A stretch of 57,309 bases of DNA from Anaerolineae bacterium (GCA_003130835.1 QEXX01000050.1:1-57309); one strand, 5' to 3'. Counted from the stretch's first letter, positions 10,647 to 19,663 are shown. The notes: generated by a model from the sequence alone, not told the origin. Translations and numbers: made by a program.

Positions 10647-11293
10647 GATTGAGATGCGCCGATCTCTTGGCTGAAGTACAATTTTTGACGATGGAAAACA
10701 GCCTTTTCTGGTGCGATGCCCATAGCCAGAATAAGCTCATCGGGACGCGCATGGTTGGCGGGGTCAGTTTTTAGCAGAACTTGTATGCCCTGATGTCTGC
10801 TGCCACTATCTAGGAAGATTTCAATGGAAAGAATTAAGGGGCGAAGATCGCGAGGCTTTCCTTTCCTTTCAATGATCACCGAAGGTTTTTGGATAATCGT
10901 TTGAACTCGCTGTTCTAAGTCAGTAATCGCTTCCAAGAAGGTGATGCGATACTCTGAAGCCATTAATAACGCCTGCAAGGAAGGTTGGTTAATCGGCACT
11001 GCATGGATAGAATTCAGTTTTATACCCGGCGGTAGAGCTGCCTCAATACAGGCCTGAATCGTTGAAATAGGAATATCTTGCTCCAACCAAAGGTCAATCA
11101 AATCGTTTGAGCTGGTGAAGCCTAATGGCAAAGCAGCAGCGATTTGCAGGCGAGGATGAGGTTTATAACCTTGAGTGTAGGCTAAAGGCAGGCAAGCCCG
11201 TCGTAAAGTCCTCTCCCACGTCCGATACATATCGAGATGGCTGGTAAAGCGCATCTCCTCGGTCTTGTCGAAATTGATGCGCACTCTCATCAT
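10643..11293 (-). CDS. DUF2344 / TIGR03936 radical SAM-linked protein
   Basis: Small protein (216 residues) of the family that is either fused to or encoded next to TIGR03960-type radical SAM proteins. The N terminus RVRINFDKTEEMRFTSHLD (key residues F-x-K-x-x-x-x-R-F-x-S-H-L-D) followed by YTQGYKPHPRLQIAAALPLG is diagnostic. It starts 4 nt after the radical SAM gene and overlaps the protease gene by 4 nt. Molecular role unknown; a tRNA/rRNA modification link has been suggested for the family but nothing here shows it. Confidence 0.9.
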   Translation of the reverse strand: MMRVRINFDKTEEMRFTSHLDMYRTWERTLRRACLPLAYTQGYKPHPRLQIAAALPLGFTSSNDLIDLWLEQDIPISTIQACIEAALPPGIKLNSIHAVPINQPSLQALLMASEYRITFLEAITDLEQRVQTIIQKPSVIIERKGKPRDLRPLILSIEIFLDSGSRHQGIQVLLKTDPANHARPDELILAMGIAPEKAVFHRQKLYFSQEIGASQS

Positions 11294-11297
11294 CGCA

Positions 11298-13220
11298 TTA
11301 GGCTGGAGTGTACAGTTTTGGTTTCAAGGGGGGACATTTCCAAGTTAACCCCTGCTCCCGTCTTAGGGAATTGTACTTTGGTAAAATGCCACAGGCATAA
11401 CAACCCTGGCGGCAATCGGCGCGGGTTTTTTCCTGTAAACTCATTTGATAGTCTTGGATTAAGAAATTTTTGCGGACACCGATATCAATATGAGCCCATG
11501 GGAAGACCTCGGTGACTGGGCGGGGGCGGTGTGTATAGAATTCTGGCTGCAAATCACATGCTGCAAAGGCTTGATACCAAGCATTCATGTTCCGCTGATC
11601 GTTCCAGGCGTCGAATTTGGCTCCGTTTTTCCAGGCGAGGTAAATGACGTGTGCTAGGCGACGATCGCCGCGCGAAAGCCAGGCTTCTAAGAAGGTTGCT
11701 TGCGGTGGATTCCAGGTCAGTTTGAGATTTTTACCACGCAGGTTACGCTGTAAAAGAGCAATCTTCTGTTCTATGCTGTCCAAGGTATCGCAGGCGACCC
11801 ATTGAAAGGGAGTGTGCGGTTTGGGGATAAAGGTGGATACGCTGACATGAATTTGAGCTCGATGACCGATTGTATTCTTACCGATGGACAAGACTTTCTT
11901 AGACAAATCCACAATTGCCTGAACATCGTCAAGGGTTTCGAAGGGATGTCCGATCATAAAATAGAGCTTGAGGGTTGACCAGCCATTTTCGAAGACAGCT
12001 TGAGCGGTTTGTAAAAGGTCTTGAGTAGAGATTGGCTTATTGATGATGTTACGCATGCGCTCGGTGGCTGCTTCAGGAGCGAGCGTGAAACCGCCACGGC
12101 GGGTAGAGCCTAAGGCTTGCATGAGTTGGATCGAGAAAGTCTCAATTCGCAGGGAGGGCAGAGAGATCGATAAATGGCTTGAAGAGAAATGGTGTTGTAT
12201 CTCTTTGACCAGTTCAGCGATGTGCGTATAGTCAGAAGATGAAAGAGAAAGCAGTCCAACCTCATTGTAACCGGTCGCTTTGACTGCTTTTTGAATGGTT
12301 TCAATGATCTCGGAAACAGACCGCTCTCGAATCGGACGGGTAACCATGCCAGCATGGCAAAAGCGACAACCGCGCGTGCAGCCACGCATGATTTCGATTG
12401 GAATGCGTTCATGAACGGTTTCGATATAGGGGACAATGAAGCGATATGGGGCTGGTGGAAGGTGCGCAACAATGCGTTTTGAGATGGTTGCAGGAAGCGT
12501 TGCATCCTTTTTTTCGAGATGGGAGAACGTGCCATCTGCGAAATAATGCGCCTTATAAAAGATAGGTACATAGACGCCATCGATGTCGGCCATGTCTCTC
12601 AGAAGCGAACTTCGATTGGCAAAGGACTTTTTCCAACGATAATATACGTCTAGGATTTCATGAATGACTTCTTCCCCTTCTCCTATCACAAAGGCGTCAA
12701 TAAAATCTGCCATTGGTTCGGGGTTGTAAGTGGCATGTCCTCCGGCAATGATTAAGGGGTGTTGATCGGAGCGTTTTTCTGACCAAATCTCGAGATTAGC
12801 TAAATCGAAGAGATTTAATACATTGGTGTAAAGGGTTTCGTAAGGGAGCGAAAATCCGATGATATCAAATGCAGCCAGAGGATGTTTGGTCTCAAGAGAG
12901 TATAACGGGAGACGATTTTGGCGAAGTTTGGTTTCCATATCCACCCAAGGGGAAAATGCCCGTTCAGCTAGAGCGTCAGGGCGTTGATTGATCGTCTCGT
13001 ATAAGATTGCTAAGCCAAGATTTGACATTCCGATATCGTAGATGTCGGGAAAAACCAAACAGCAATGAATGGCAGTGGATTGCCAGTCCTTGACCACTTG
13101 ATTGAGTTCTCCACCGTTGTAGCGGGCTGGTTTCTGTACCGTAGGCAAAATAGAGAGAAGTTCGTTTTGAATCTTTTCTGGGGTGAGGATGCTCTCAATG
13201 CTCATTTTTGACCAATCCAT
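11298..13220 (-). CDS. TIGR03960-type B12-binding radical SAM protein
   Basis: Radical SAM enzyme of 640 residues. An N-terminal cobalamin-binding-like domain (FPDIYDIGMSNLGLAILYE, G-x-S-x-x-G; GFSLPYE; IIAGGHATYNPEP) precedes the iron-sulfur motif MRGCTRGCRFCHAG (C-x3-C-x2-C) and a TIM-barrel-like region. A C-terminal Cys-rich stretch (CRQGCYACGILPKY) is also seen. The start at 13220 could instead be the ATG five codons later (13205). Heads a three-gene overlapping operon with DUF2344 and the PrsW-like protease. Confidence 0.9.
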   Translation of the reverse strand: MDWSKMSIESILTPEKIQNELLSILPTVQKPARYNGGELNQVVKDWQSTAIHCCLVFPDIYDIGMSNLGLAILYETINQRPDALAERAFSPWVDMETKLRQNRLPLYSLETKHPLAAFDIIGFSLPYETLYTNVLNLFDLANLEIWSEKRSDQHPLIIAGGHATYNPEPMADFIDAFVIGEGEEVIHEILDVYYRWKKSFANRSSLLRDMADIDGVYVPIFYKAHYFADGTFSHLEKKDATLPATISKRIVAHLPPAPYRFIVPYIETVHERIPIEIMRGCTRGCRFCHAGMVTRPIRERSVSEIIETIQKAVKATGYNEVGLLSLSSSDYTHIAELVKEIQHHFSSSHLSISLPSLRIETFSIQLMQALGSTRRGGFTLAPEAATERMRNIINKPISTQDLLQTAQAVFENGWSTLKLYFMIGHPFETLDDVQAIVDLSKKVLSIGKNTIGHRAQIHVSVSTFIPKPHTPFQWVACDTLDSIEQKIALLQRNLRGKNLKLTWNPPQATFLEAWLSRGDRRLAHVIYLAWKNGAKFDAWNDQRNMNAWYQAFAACDLQPEFYTHRPRPVTEVFPWAHIDIGVRKNFLIQDYQMSLQEKTRADCRQGCYACGILPKYNSLRREQGLTWKCPPLKPKLYTPA

Positions 13221-13251
13221 TCCAAATACCGATAAGGGATATCCAATTTGA

Positions 13252-13260
13252 ATTATATCA
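13252..13260 (-). promoter_or_regulatory. Probable promoter of the radical SAM operon (extended -10)
   Basis: Minus-strand TGATATAAT: a perfect TATAAT (13252-13257) with TGn extension, 32 nt upstream of the radical SAM start codon. No good -35 at 17 nt. Confidence 0.5.
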
Positions 13261-13307
13261 AATCATATCGTCCACGAACGCAATCTAATTGACCCATCTC
13301 TAACCTG

Positions 13308-13481
13308 TTGGGATTACGCAAAGAAACAGACGATGTAAAACAAGATGATGAAGAAGCTGAGCGAAAAGCAGAGGAGGTGCAGGAAGCAAAACAAAGGAAT
13401 TGGTTAGATAATGCTTTGCTTGTTGCCCACAAGTTAAGGGTTAACACCCTCAACAACGCAGAGACAGCAGAAAGAAGATAG
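13308..13481 (+). pseudogene. Possible remnant or tiny ORF, E/K-rich
   Basis: An open frame of 57 codons from TTG 13308 to TAG 13481 encodes a highly charged, helix-prone peptide (ETDDVKQDDEEAERKAEEV, then LLVAHKLRVNTLNN). There is no ATG and no Shine-Dalgarno, and the frame begins just after an in-frame TGA, so it looks like the tail of a decayed gene rather than a live one. It is not recognised. Its 3' end abuts the ndk terminator. Confidence 0.25.
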
Positions 13482-13500
13482 GGCTGCCATTTGACAGCCC
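13481..13500 (-). terminator. Intrinsic terminator after ndk
   Basis: On the minus strand GGGCTG and CAGCCC pair around an 8-nt loop, 10 nt beyond the ndk stop, followed by a T-rich but interrupted tail (TATCTTCTTTC). Confidence 0.6.
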
Positions 13501-13509
13501 CATCCAACC

Positions 13510-13962
13510 TCACATTTCGAATGTCCAGCGGTCAATGTCTCGTTGCCACGAGACGATCTCTTCGGGCTTAAACCACAAGCGGATTTCTGCTTCTGCGTTT
13601 TCAACCGAATCGGAGGCATGGGTTAGGTTTCTCCCAACATCCAACCCAAAATCATGACGAACCGAGCCAGGAGCAGCTTCACGGGGACGGGTTGCGCCCA
13701 TTGTTTGACGGACGGCTGCAACGGCCTCAGGCCCTTCCCATACCATCGCCAAGACTGGAGATGAAGTGATATATTTGATTAAGTTGTTATAGAACGGTTG
13801 ATTTTTGTGGATGGCATAGTGAAGCTCGGCAAGTTCTTGGCTCACCCAAAGGAATTTTGCGGCGACCATTTTTAGACCGCGCTCCTCTAAGCGGGTGATA
13901 ATGCGACCTACCAAACCGCGTTGAACACCATCCGGTTTGATCATGACGAAAGTTCGTTGCAC
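13510..13962 (-). CDS. ndk: Nucleoside diphosphate kinase
   Basis: Balances nucleoside triphosphate pools by phosphotransfer through a His. N terminus RTFVMIKPDGVQRGLVG, the ATP-site stretch TRPREAAPGSVRHDF and the active-site histidine H115 in GRNLTHASDS are all present. Length 150 is normal. It lies 29 nt after the TPR gene on the same strand and is followed by a terminator. Confidence 0.97.
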   Translation of the reverse strand: MQRTFVMIKPDGVQRGLVGRIITRLEERGLKMVAAKFLWVSQELAELHYAIHKNQPFYNNLIKYITSSPVLAMVWEGPEAVAAVRQTMGATRPREAAPGSVRHDFGLDVGRNLTHASDSVENAEAEIRLWFKPEEIVSWQRDIDRWTFEM

Positions 13963-13991
13963 GAAAAACCTCCAATGGAATAAAAATGAGA

Positions 13992-16784
13992 TTAGCGGAG
14001 TAACTCCTCCGCCTTATTATAAGCGTCAAGAGCTTCGGAAAGAAGGTCTTTTCGCAGGTAGGCGTCACCTAGCAGCATCCACATCCGCACTTCCATGGGA
14101 TGTTGGTACAATGCATTGGAGAGATCCTCAATGATCTGATCGAGACCAATTCTCCGCTTAATCAAGGCTTGATACTTTTCAAGCGCTTGGTCGAGCTTCC
14201 CCGCAGACAGGGCGAGGCGAGCTTCATTCGATAGGGTCTCAAGTTGGGAGACTTCTACCCCTTCAATTGGCATTGAAACCGATGCAATCCCCTCTGGTAT
14301 CTCCTGCGCAACGGTTTCTTGTACCCGTGCCTGCGTTTCGGCGGTTAGGGTTTCTTCGCGATCCGAGGGCACCGGGATTTCGTCAGCGGGACTAATCCTT
14401 AGAGATGCGTCGGTTGCACCTTCTGGTTTAGGCGCCTCGAAAGAGAAAAGTTCTTGACGTTCGAGCGAAATTGAAGTTTCTTCTTCCGCCTCCACAAAGG
14501 GTAGCGAAATTTCATCTGTTCCAACGAAATTTTGATCTATTGGGTTTTCTTGAGCCGATTCTCCCTTGGGGATAACGCTTTGCTCCACTTCAGGAATCTC
14601 TTGGGTTTGGAATACGACTTCAGCATAGCTTATGTCGCTCGTGGCTGTGGCATCAGCCGCAATTTCTGTTGATAATTCACCCGAGAACTCATGAATCCAC
14701 TCTTCGGTTTCTTGGGCTGTAGGGGAGGATAACCACTCTGGTAACTCAGATGAGGATTCAGCACTGATCGGAGTTTCCAACCGGCTTTCTTTTTCAAGTT
14801 CGGCGCGCAGCCAGGCAGGCAGCTCCTCGGATATTGGTTCTTGGTCGGCTGATCGAGGAAGCTCAAATTCCTGAGGTGCCTCGGCTAATTCTTGAACGGG
14901 TATCTCTGGGGCTTCAGAAAAAGGTGCTCCTTCCTCAAGTGATATTTTGCTTTCTTGGAGATCGGGTTGGGAGTCAAGATATTCACGAATCCACTCAGGC
15001 GGTTCTTCTTTGCGTTCTTCTGGCGATAGCAAAAGGGCTTCTTGAGCCCCCTGCTTTGCGGCAAGGCTTTCTAACCAAGCAAAGGCATCTTCGTCAGCGA
15101 TCACAGGGGTAGGTTGATCCACTGAAGTTTCTTCTTTGGATTGGACTTTTACAGGTTTGGTGTCTTCTTCGCTAGGCGGTGGTATGGTTGGTGTCGATGA
15201 AGGAAGGGCCTCTTCGTCGTAACTATTCATTAACCAATCGGGCAATTGGTTTGCATTTTCAAGAGGTTCTTCTTCTGTAAGCCATGCTGGTAATTCTTCA
15301 GCTGATGAGAATGCTGTCTGGGAAGTTGCGGCAGTTTCTAAAAGAGACGAGGGGGGTTCGGGGGACATTGTGAATGACGATTCAATCTGGCTCCATTCGG
15401 TTTCGACTGACGAAATTTCTACAGTGAGATTAGATTTATCGTTTAATTCTTGTAACCAGTCGGGCACTTCCTCCGCTTCGGTTAAGGGTATCTCTTCCTG
15501 TTCTTCCTTTTCAGATTCAATTCCAGCCAGCCACGTAGCAAACCGATCCCCATCTGATGGATGCGGTTCTTCTAGGTAGGGAGATGGCTCGACAGCCTCT
15601 GCGGCAATCGATAGAGTTTCGCTGTCCTCAGCAGGTGAGATTTCTTTTAGCCAATCTGGGATTTCTCCGGCTTCAAGCTCTTCCAAATCTGTCTCTTCTG
15701 TGAAGGGAGAAAAAGCCGAAATTGCTTCTGGTTGTTCTTCTTCGGGTTTGCTTTCCTCCCAACCCAAATCCCGCATCCAATCTGGAATCTCAGACGCTGT
15801 GATACTGCTCAGAGGCGTTTCGCCCGGTTCGAGCAGAGGTTCGCTTTCTTGCTCGTCTATTCTTTCGGTTAACTCATCTGATGTAGCGATTTTTTCTGTG
15901 AGCCAATCCGGGATAGGTGCCTCGGTTGGAGTTTCTTCTTCCATGCCAATTTGGATGCCAAGCGAAGCTGCCCAATCCGGTTGCTGGGAGGCTGTTGGTT
16001 TTATTATAGAAGGCTTCTCTTCCATTTTTTCTAAGAGAACCGCCGTATCTGGCACAAGCTCAATGGAAGAGACATTTTTGTTCATATGGGCTGCGTATGG
16101 GTCTAACTCGGCAAGCCGGTTAAGATACTTTTCAGCATCCCTCTCTTTTCCTTCACTGAGTGCTATTTGCCAAAGGATAAAAATGGCATCATAACAAAAA
16201 GGCAATTTTGCAAGGATTTGGTTCGCAACCTGCTTTGCCTCGGGGATTTGTTGAGCCACAAAATAAGCTTTAGCCAGCAAAACGTCTAGGTCAGGGCGCT
16301 GGGGGTCTTCTGCGAGAGCCATGCGGATTTCCGCAATGGCTTGAGAGTAGAGATTCCCTTTTAGATACATTCTGGCTAGGGCGCTGCGGTTGAGATTGAC
16401 TTTTGGTGGTTCGATTCCATCGCGACGACCATAAAGACGACGCAATTCGCCTTGAATAGCATTGTTTGAAGGTTGAATCTCAAAAGCACGTTCCATGTGC
16501 CAGATGGCTTCGTTTAGGTTGCCTTCGTCTTCACGAATAATGCTCATGCCAACATGGGATATAAAATCATCGGGTTGGCTAGAGAGAACTCGTTGAAAAA
16601 TGTCAGCGGCATCCCCAAATTTTTGACTTTCGAGAAAGGCTTTGCCCAAAATCCGATAGGTATCGAGACATTTTGGATAGAACTTAAGGATATGGCGACA
16701 ATGGAGGATGGCTTGATCGTATAGTGCTTGTTCAATCCATTCTTCGATCTGACGATGATAAGCCCGAAGAGAAATAGAAGCCAT
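13992..16784 (-). CDS. TPR protein with long acidic linker carrying PDWL-type repeats
   Basis: Large protein (930 residues) with tetratricopeptide-like helices at both ends (about 1-235 and 845-930, e.g. GDAYLRKDLLSEALDAYNKAEELL) joined by about 600 acidic, low-complexity residues. The linker carries at least 13 copies of a Trp-centred motif of the form (I/L/V)P(D/A/E)WL, at residues 268, 291, 333, 375, 415, 440, 498, 514, 568, 595, 655, 681 and 693. No signal peptide or membrane segment is seen, so a cytosolic scaffold or adaptor is inferred. The start follows GGGAG. Function is not known to me; ndk downstream may be a chance partner. Confidence 0.85.
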   Translation of the reverse strand: MASISLRAYHRQIEEWIEQALYDQAILHCRHILKFYPKCLDTYRILGKAFLESQKFGDAADIFQRVLSSQPDDFISHVGMSIIREDEGNLNEAIWHMERAFEIQPSNNAIQGELRRLYGRRDGIEPPKVNLNRSALARMYLKGNLYSQAIAEIRMALAEDPQRPDLDVLLAKAYFVAQQIPEAKQVANQILAKLPFCYDAIFILWQIALSEGKERDAEKYLNRLAELDPYAAHMNKNVSSIELVPDTAVLLEKMEEKPSIIKPTASQQPDWAASLGIQIGMEEETPTEAPIPDWLTEKIATSDELTERIDEQESEPLLEPGETPLSSITASEIPDWMRDLGWEESKPEEEQPEAISAFSPFTEETDLEELEAGEIPDWLKEISPAEDSETLSIAAEAVEPSPYLEEPHPSDGDRFATWLAGIESEKEEQEEIPLTEAEEVPDWLQELNDKSNLTVEISSVETEWSQIESSFTMSPEPPSSLLETAATSQTAFSSAEELPAWLTEEEPLENANQLPDWLMNSYDEEALPSSTPTIPPPSEEDTKPVKVQSKEETSVDQPTPVIADEDAFAWLESLAAKQGAQEALLLSPEERKEEPPEWIREYLDSQPDLQESKISLEEGAPFSEAPEIPVQELAEAPQEFELPRSADQEPISEELPAWLRAELEKESRLETPISAESSSELPEWLSSPTAQETEEWIHEFSGELSTEIAADATATSDISYAEVVFQTQEIPEVEQSVIPKGESAQENPIDQNFVGTDEISLPFVEAEEETSISLERQELFSFEAPKPEGATDASLRISPADEIPVPSDREETLTAETQARVQETVAQEIPEGIASVSMPIEGVEVSQLETLSNEARLALSAGKLDQALEKYQALIKRRIGLDQIIEDLSNALYQHPMEVRMWMLLGDAYLRKDLLSEALDAYNKAEELLR

Positions 16785-16853
16785 AAAAGTAACTCCCTTC
16801 CCGAACTCTACTCTGAAAGACGTATTGCAACAAAAAGAATTAATCTAATGACT

Positions 16854-16882
16854 AGCATAATGGAAACCTCTATGACTGTCAA
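16854..16882 (-). promoter_or_regulatory. Promoter of the TPR-ndk unit
   Basis: Minus strand TTGACA (16877-16882, perfect -35), 17-nt spacer, TATGCT (16854-16859, 4 of 6). Predicted start near 16847, about 60 nt upstream of the TPR start codon. Confidence 0.65.
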
Positions 16883-16907
16883 GTTAAAAAAGCATTGCGT
16901 CCTCGAC

Positions 16908-16945
16908 AGCAAAAGAAAAACTCCCGGTCTATGTTGACCGGGAGT
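16908..16945 (-). terminator. Strong intrinsic terminator after hppA
   Basis: Perfect 10-bp stem ACTCCCGGTC/GACCGGGAGT (16920-16945, 6-nt loop) followed on the minus strand by TTTTTCTTTT. It lies 20 nt past the hppA stop and separates hppA from the TPR promoter. Confidence 0.92.
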
Positions 16946-16964
16946 CGAAGGCTGTTGGTTATCT

Positions 16965-19343
16965 TCAAGCCGTTACGGGGCTTTCTTGGATACTAGTGGT
17001 TTTGGCTTTTGAACGAGTGATGGCCCAGCCGACAATTGCCAACAAGATCAGTGAGATGATCCAAATGGCAATCAGGGTGCTGCCGGTTGCACCGCTATAT
17101 TTAACAATAATGGGAGCAGCAATTAGGGAGACCAAGTTGACGACTTTGATCATGGGGTTTAGAGCTGGACCAGCGGTATCTTTGAGGGGATCGCCAACGG
17201 TATCTCCAACTACACCAGCTTTATGACGTTCGGAGCCCTTGCCTGTATTGCCTGCAACGTTGCGCGGCTCATCTTCGATGGCTTTCTTTGCGTTATCCCA
17301 TGCGCCTCCGGCATTTGCCATGAAGACTGCTAAGAGCTGACCGCTGAGAATGATTCCAGCGCAGAAGCCAGCCAGAGCTTCCACTCCAAGCATCAAGCCT
17401 AAGGCAAGCGGAGTCAGTACGGAGATCACAGCCAATGGCACCAATTCTTTCTGAGCGGCTTGGGTAGAGATGCCAACCACTCGAGCGTAGTCTGGTTTGA
17501 CGGTTCCTTCCATAATGCCGGGGATTTTGAATTGGCGTCGTACTTCGAGCACAATCAAGCTTGCAGCTCGACTAACCGCTTTGAGGGAAAGGGAGCTGAA
17601 CAACCACGGCAAGGCACCACCTAATAACAAGCCGATGAACACGCTGACTTCAGAAACGCGAATGCCGGTATCGCTGAGCAATTGAGGGAATGGAATCGGT
17701 TGATTGGCAGCGCGAGCAGCCTGGTTTGCTGCTTCTTGGACCCGACCCACATCGATGAAAAAGGAAGCAAACAAGCTAACTGCCGCAATTACAGCCGATG
17801 CAATGGCAATCCCTTTTGTAATGGCTTTGGTGGTATTGCCGACGGCGTCTAGATCTGCCATGATTTGACGTGCCTTTTTGGTCTCTTCGTCGTCTAAGTC
17901 ATGCCACGACATCTCGCCAATGCCATTGGCGTTATCCGAAATCGGGCCATAAGAGTCCATCGCAACATTGTTGCCGGTGTGACTCAGCATTCCAATGCCA
18001 ATCATCGAGATCGCGTAGAGCACGTAGGTTGGGCCGTCGGCGCTATATAACAAGAGACCGAAGATGAAACTAATGATAATCACAACCAGTGCCCAAACGC
18101 TGGATTCCATGCCAACCGACAAACCTGTTAAGATGGTTGTCGCTGGCCCGGAAGTTGTCGACTCAACAATTTCTTTTACTGGAGCCCGTTTTGTTGAGGT
18201 GAAATAGGAGGTTAGAGGATTAAAAGCAACCGCAAGGCCAACGCCAATGGTCGTTAGCATTGCCATACGCCAATCGTGGGCATAAAAGATTGCCAAGAGG
18301 AACGCCCAAATAATGGTGTTGACGCTGGAGACTTCATAGGAGCGGAACATGGCTTCTTCAGCATCTTCTGCGTGCAAAAAGCCAAGTAACCCTTTTTTCG
18401 GAACCTTTTGCCAAATTGGCACTGCAAAGGTACCCAGGATCGATGAAATAACACCGATTGCCCGGATAGCGAGCGGGTAAACGATCCACATTAGGTTGCC
18501 GGTCATTGCAACCAACGCTAGCCCGATGATTAATGCGGAGACGATTGTCACCTCATACGATTCGAAAATATCTGCAGCCATGCCGGCGCAATCGCCCACA
18601 TTATCCCCAACAAGATCGGCGACTACGGCTGCATTGCGGGGATCGTCTTCTGGAATGTCTTTTTCAACTTTACCGACTAAATCGGCGCCAACATCCGCCG
18701 CCTTTGTGTAAATGCCGCCCCCAACGCGCATAAAGAGAGCGATGAGTGTGCCACCAAAACCAAAACCTAACAGGGCGTCTGGAGCTGCTTTTCCGAAGAC
18801 GACAAAAATTAATGTGCCGCCGAGTAAGCCTAAGCCATCGGTAAGCATACCGGTGATCGTGCCGGCGTAATAGGCAATGGTTAACGCCTCATTTAAACTG
18901 CGGCGGGAGGCAGAGGCGGCCCGCACACTGGCTTGGATTGCCATGCGCATCCCCAATTGCCCAACTAATAGTGAGAAGGAAGCCCCCATAATAAAGGCAA
19001 TGGTGCGGCCAACTGCTATAGCAATTTGGGCTTGATCGCCGAATTCTTCAATTGCTTCAGGGGTTGGGGGAACAATATAGACACTCAGAAACAAGGCAAT
19101 GGTAAGGATTGCGATGAGAGGCAGAATCGTTTTTAGTTGGCGATTCAAATAACTATCTGCTCCAATCCGAATCGCTTCCCACACCTCCTGCATTTTTGGA
19201 GAGCCTTTGTCTTTATTTAGGACATTTCCCCGTAATAGCCAGGCATAGAGTAGGCTGATAAATGCAGTGACGAGGACGCCAACGACAACGATTTGTTCAA
19301 AGGGAGCTAAACCATGGCGACTACCTAACCAGAGAATATCCAT
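16965..19343 (-). CDS. hppA: Membrane-bound proton-pumping pyrophosphatase (K+-independent type)
   Basis: Polytopic pump (about 16 membrane helices, 792 residues) that uses pyrophosphate hydrolysis to move H+ out of the cytoplasm. Substrate motifs: YTKAADVGADLVGKVE with EDDPRN, then DLVGDNVGDCAGMAADIFE, and a C-terminal GGAWDNAKK with VVGDTVGDPLKDTAGPALNP. In GNTTKAITKG (near residue 510) the position that is Ala in K+-dependent enzymes is Lys, marking the K+-independent class. The start at 19343 is chosen over 19361 because GGAGGAAAGG precedes it. Transcribed alone: own promoter and terminator. Confidence 0.96.
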   Translation of the reverse strand: MDILWLGSRHGLAPFEQIVVVGVLVTAFISLLYAWLLRGNVLNKDKGSPKMQEVWEAIRIGADSYLNRQLKTILPLIAILTIALFLSVYIVPPTPEAIEEFGDQAQIAIAVGRTIAFIMGASFSLLVGQLGMRMAIQASVRAASASRRSLNEALTIAYYAGTITGMLTDGLGLLGGTLIFVVFGKAAPDALLGFGFGGTLIALFMRVGGGIYTKAADVGADLVGKVEKDIPEDDPRNAAVVADLVGDNVGDCAGMAADIFESYEVTIVSALIIGLALVAMTGNLMWIVYPLAIRAIGVISSILGTFAVPIWQKVPKKGLLGFLHAEDAEEAMFRSYEVSSVNTIIWAFLLAIFYAHDWRMAMLTTIGVGLAVAFNPLTSYFTSTKRAPVKEIVESTTSGPATTILTGLSVGMESSVWALVVIIISFIFGLLLYSADGPTYVLYAISMIGIGMLSHTGNNVAMDSYGPISDNANGIGEMSWHDLDDEETKKARQIMADLDAVGNTTKAITKGIAIASAVIAAVSLFASFFIDVGRVQEAANQAARAANQPIPFPQLLSDTGIRVSEVSVFIGLLLGGALPWLFSSLSLKAVSRAASLIVLEVRRQFKIPGIMEGTVKPDYARVVGISTQAAQKELVPLAVISVLTPLALGLMLGVEALAGFCAGIILSGQLLAVFMANAGGAWDNAKKAIEDEPRNVAGNTGKGSERHKAGVVGDTVGDPLKDTAGPALNPMIKVVNLVSLIAAPIIVKYSGATGSTLIAIWIISLILLAIVGWAITRSKAKTTSIQESPVTA

Positions 19344-19403
19344 ACCCTTTCCTCCGGACAAGATATGAGTTTATTCGCCTATAGGGCGCAGACGAACAGA
19401 CGG

Positions 19404-19432
19404 ATTATACTCAAGCCCCCATAAAGTGTCAA
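19404..19432 (-). promoter_or_regulatory. hppA promoter, perfect sigma-70 consensus
   Basis: Minus strand TTGACA (19427-19432), 17-nt spacer, TATAAT (19404-19409): both hexamers and the spacing are ideal. Expected start near 19397, leaving a leader of about 55 nt. Confidence 0.9.
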
Positions 19433-19509
19433 TTGTAGAGTTTTTATATTATCAGTTGCTCGTTGCTTTATTCAAAGTATTAGATTTTTATTAATTCTTG
19501 GACAGCTAC

Positions 19510-19539
19510 TTGACTTTAAGGGTCATTTTATTGTATAAA
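19510..19539 (+). promoter_or_regulatory. Upstream promoter toward rpoD
   Basis: TTGACT (19510-19515), 18-nt spacer, TATAAA (19534-19539). Transcription from about 19546 would read the hairpin at 19579-19628 before reaching the sigma factor gene. The 19362-19719 gap otherwise shows only the divergent hppA promoter. Confidence 0.55.
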
Positions 19540-19578
19540 CTTTTTCAGTAAGGTAAAGCGGGTAGCGGTGAAGGGTGC

Positions 19579-19628
19579 AGCATGGCTCGATTTGGGGCAC
19601 TGCTTCCGGGATGGATGCCGTGCTTTTT
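19579..19628 (+). terminator. Hairpin with T tract in the rpoD leader (attenuator, or end of a small RNA)
   Basis: AGCATGGC (19579-19586) pairs with GCCGTGCT (19617-19624; one G-U pair) around a 30-nt loop and is followed at once by TTTTTGTTATCTTTT. With the promoter at 19510-19539 this would define a transcript of about 80 nt. It could attenuate rpoD or end a separate small RNA. No known RNA family signature is seen. Confidence 0.4.
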
Positions 19629-19663
19629 GTTATCTTTTAGATGTACCAAGTTTGTTTTAGGAC

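Noticed and set aside
13253-13513. Minus-strand frame of 86 codons downstream of ndk.
   Set aside because: It runs through the ndk terminator and overlaps the ndk stop, has low-complexity Ser/Phe content and no ribosome site. The opposite strand frame looks more protein-like.
15370-16194. Plus-strand frames of 69 and 164 codons inside the TPR/PDWL gene.
   Set aside because: Ser/Cys/Gly-rich shadows of the acidic Glu/Ser repeats on the other strand.
19546-19640. Leader of rpoD considered as 6S RNA or signal recognition particle RNA.
   Set aside because: Too short for 6S RNA without its long bubble structure, and the conserved SRP tetraloop region is absent.
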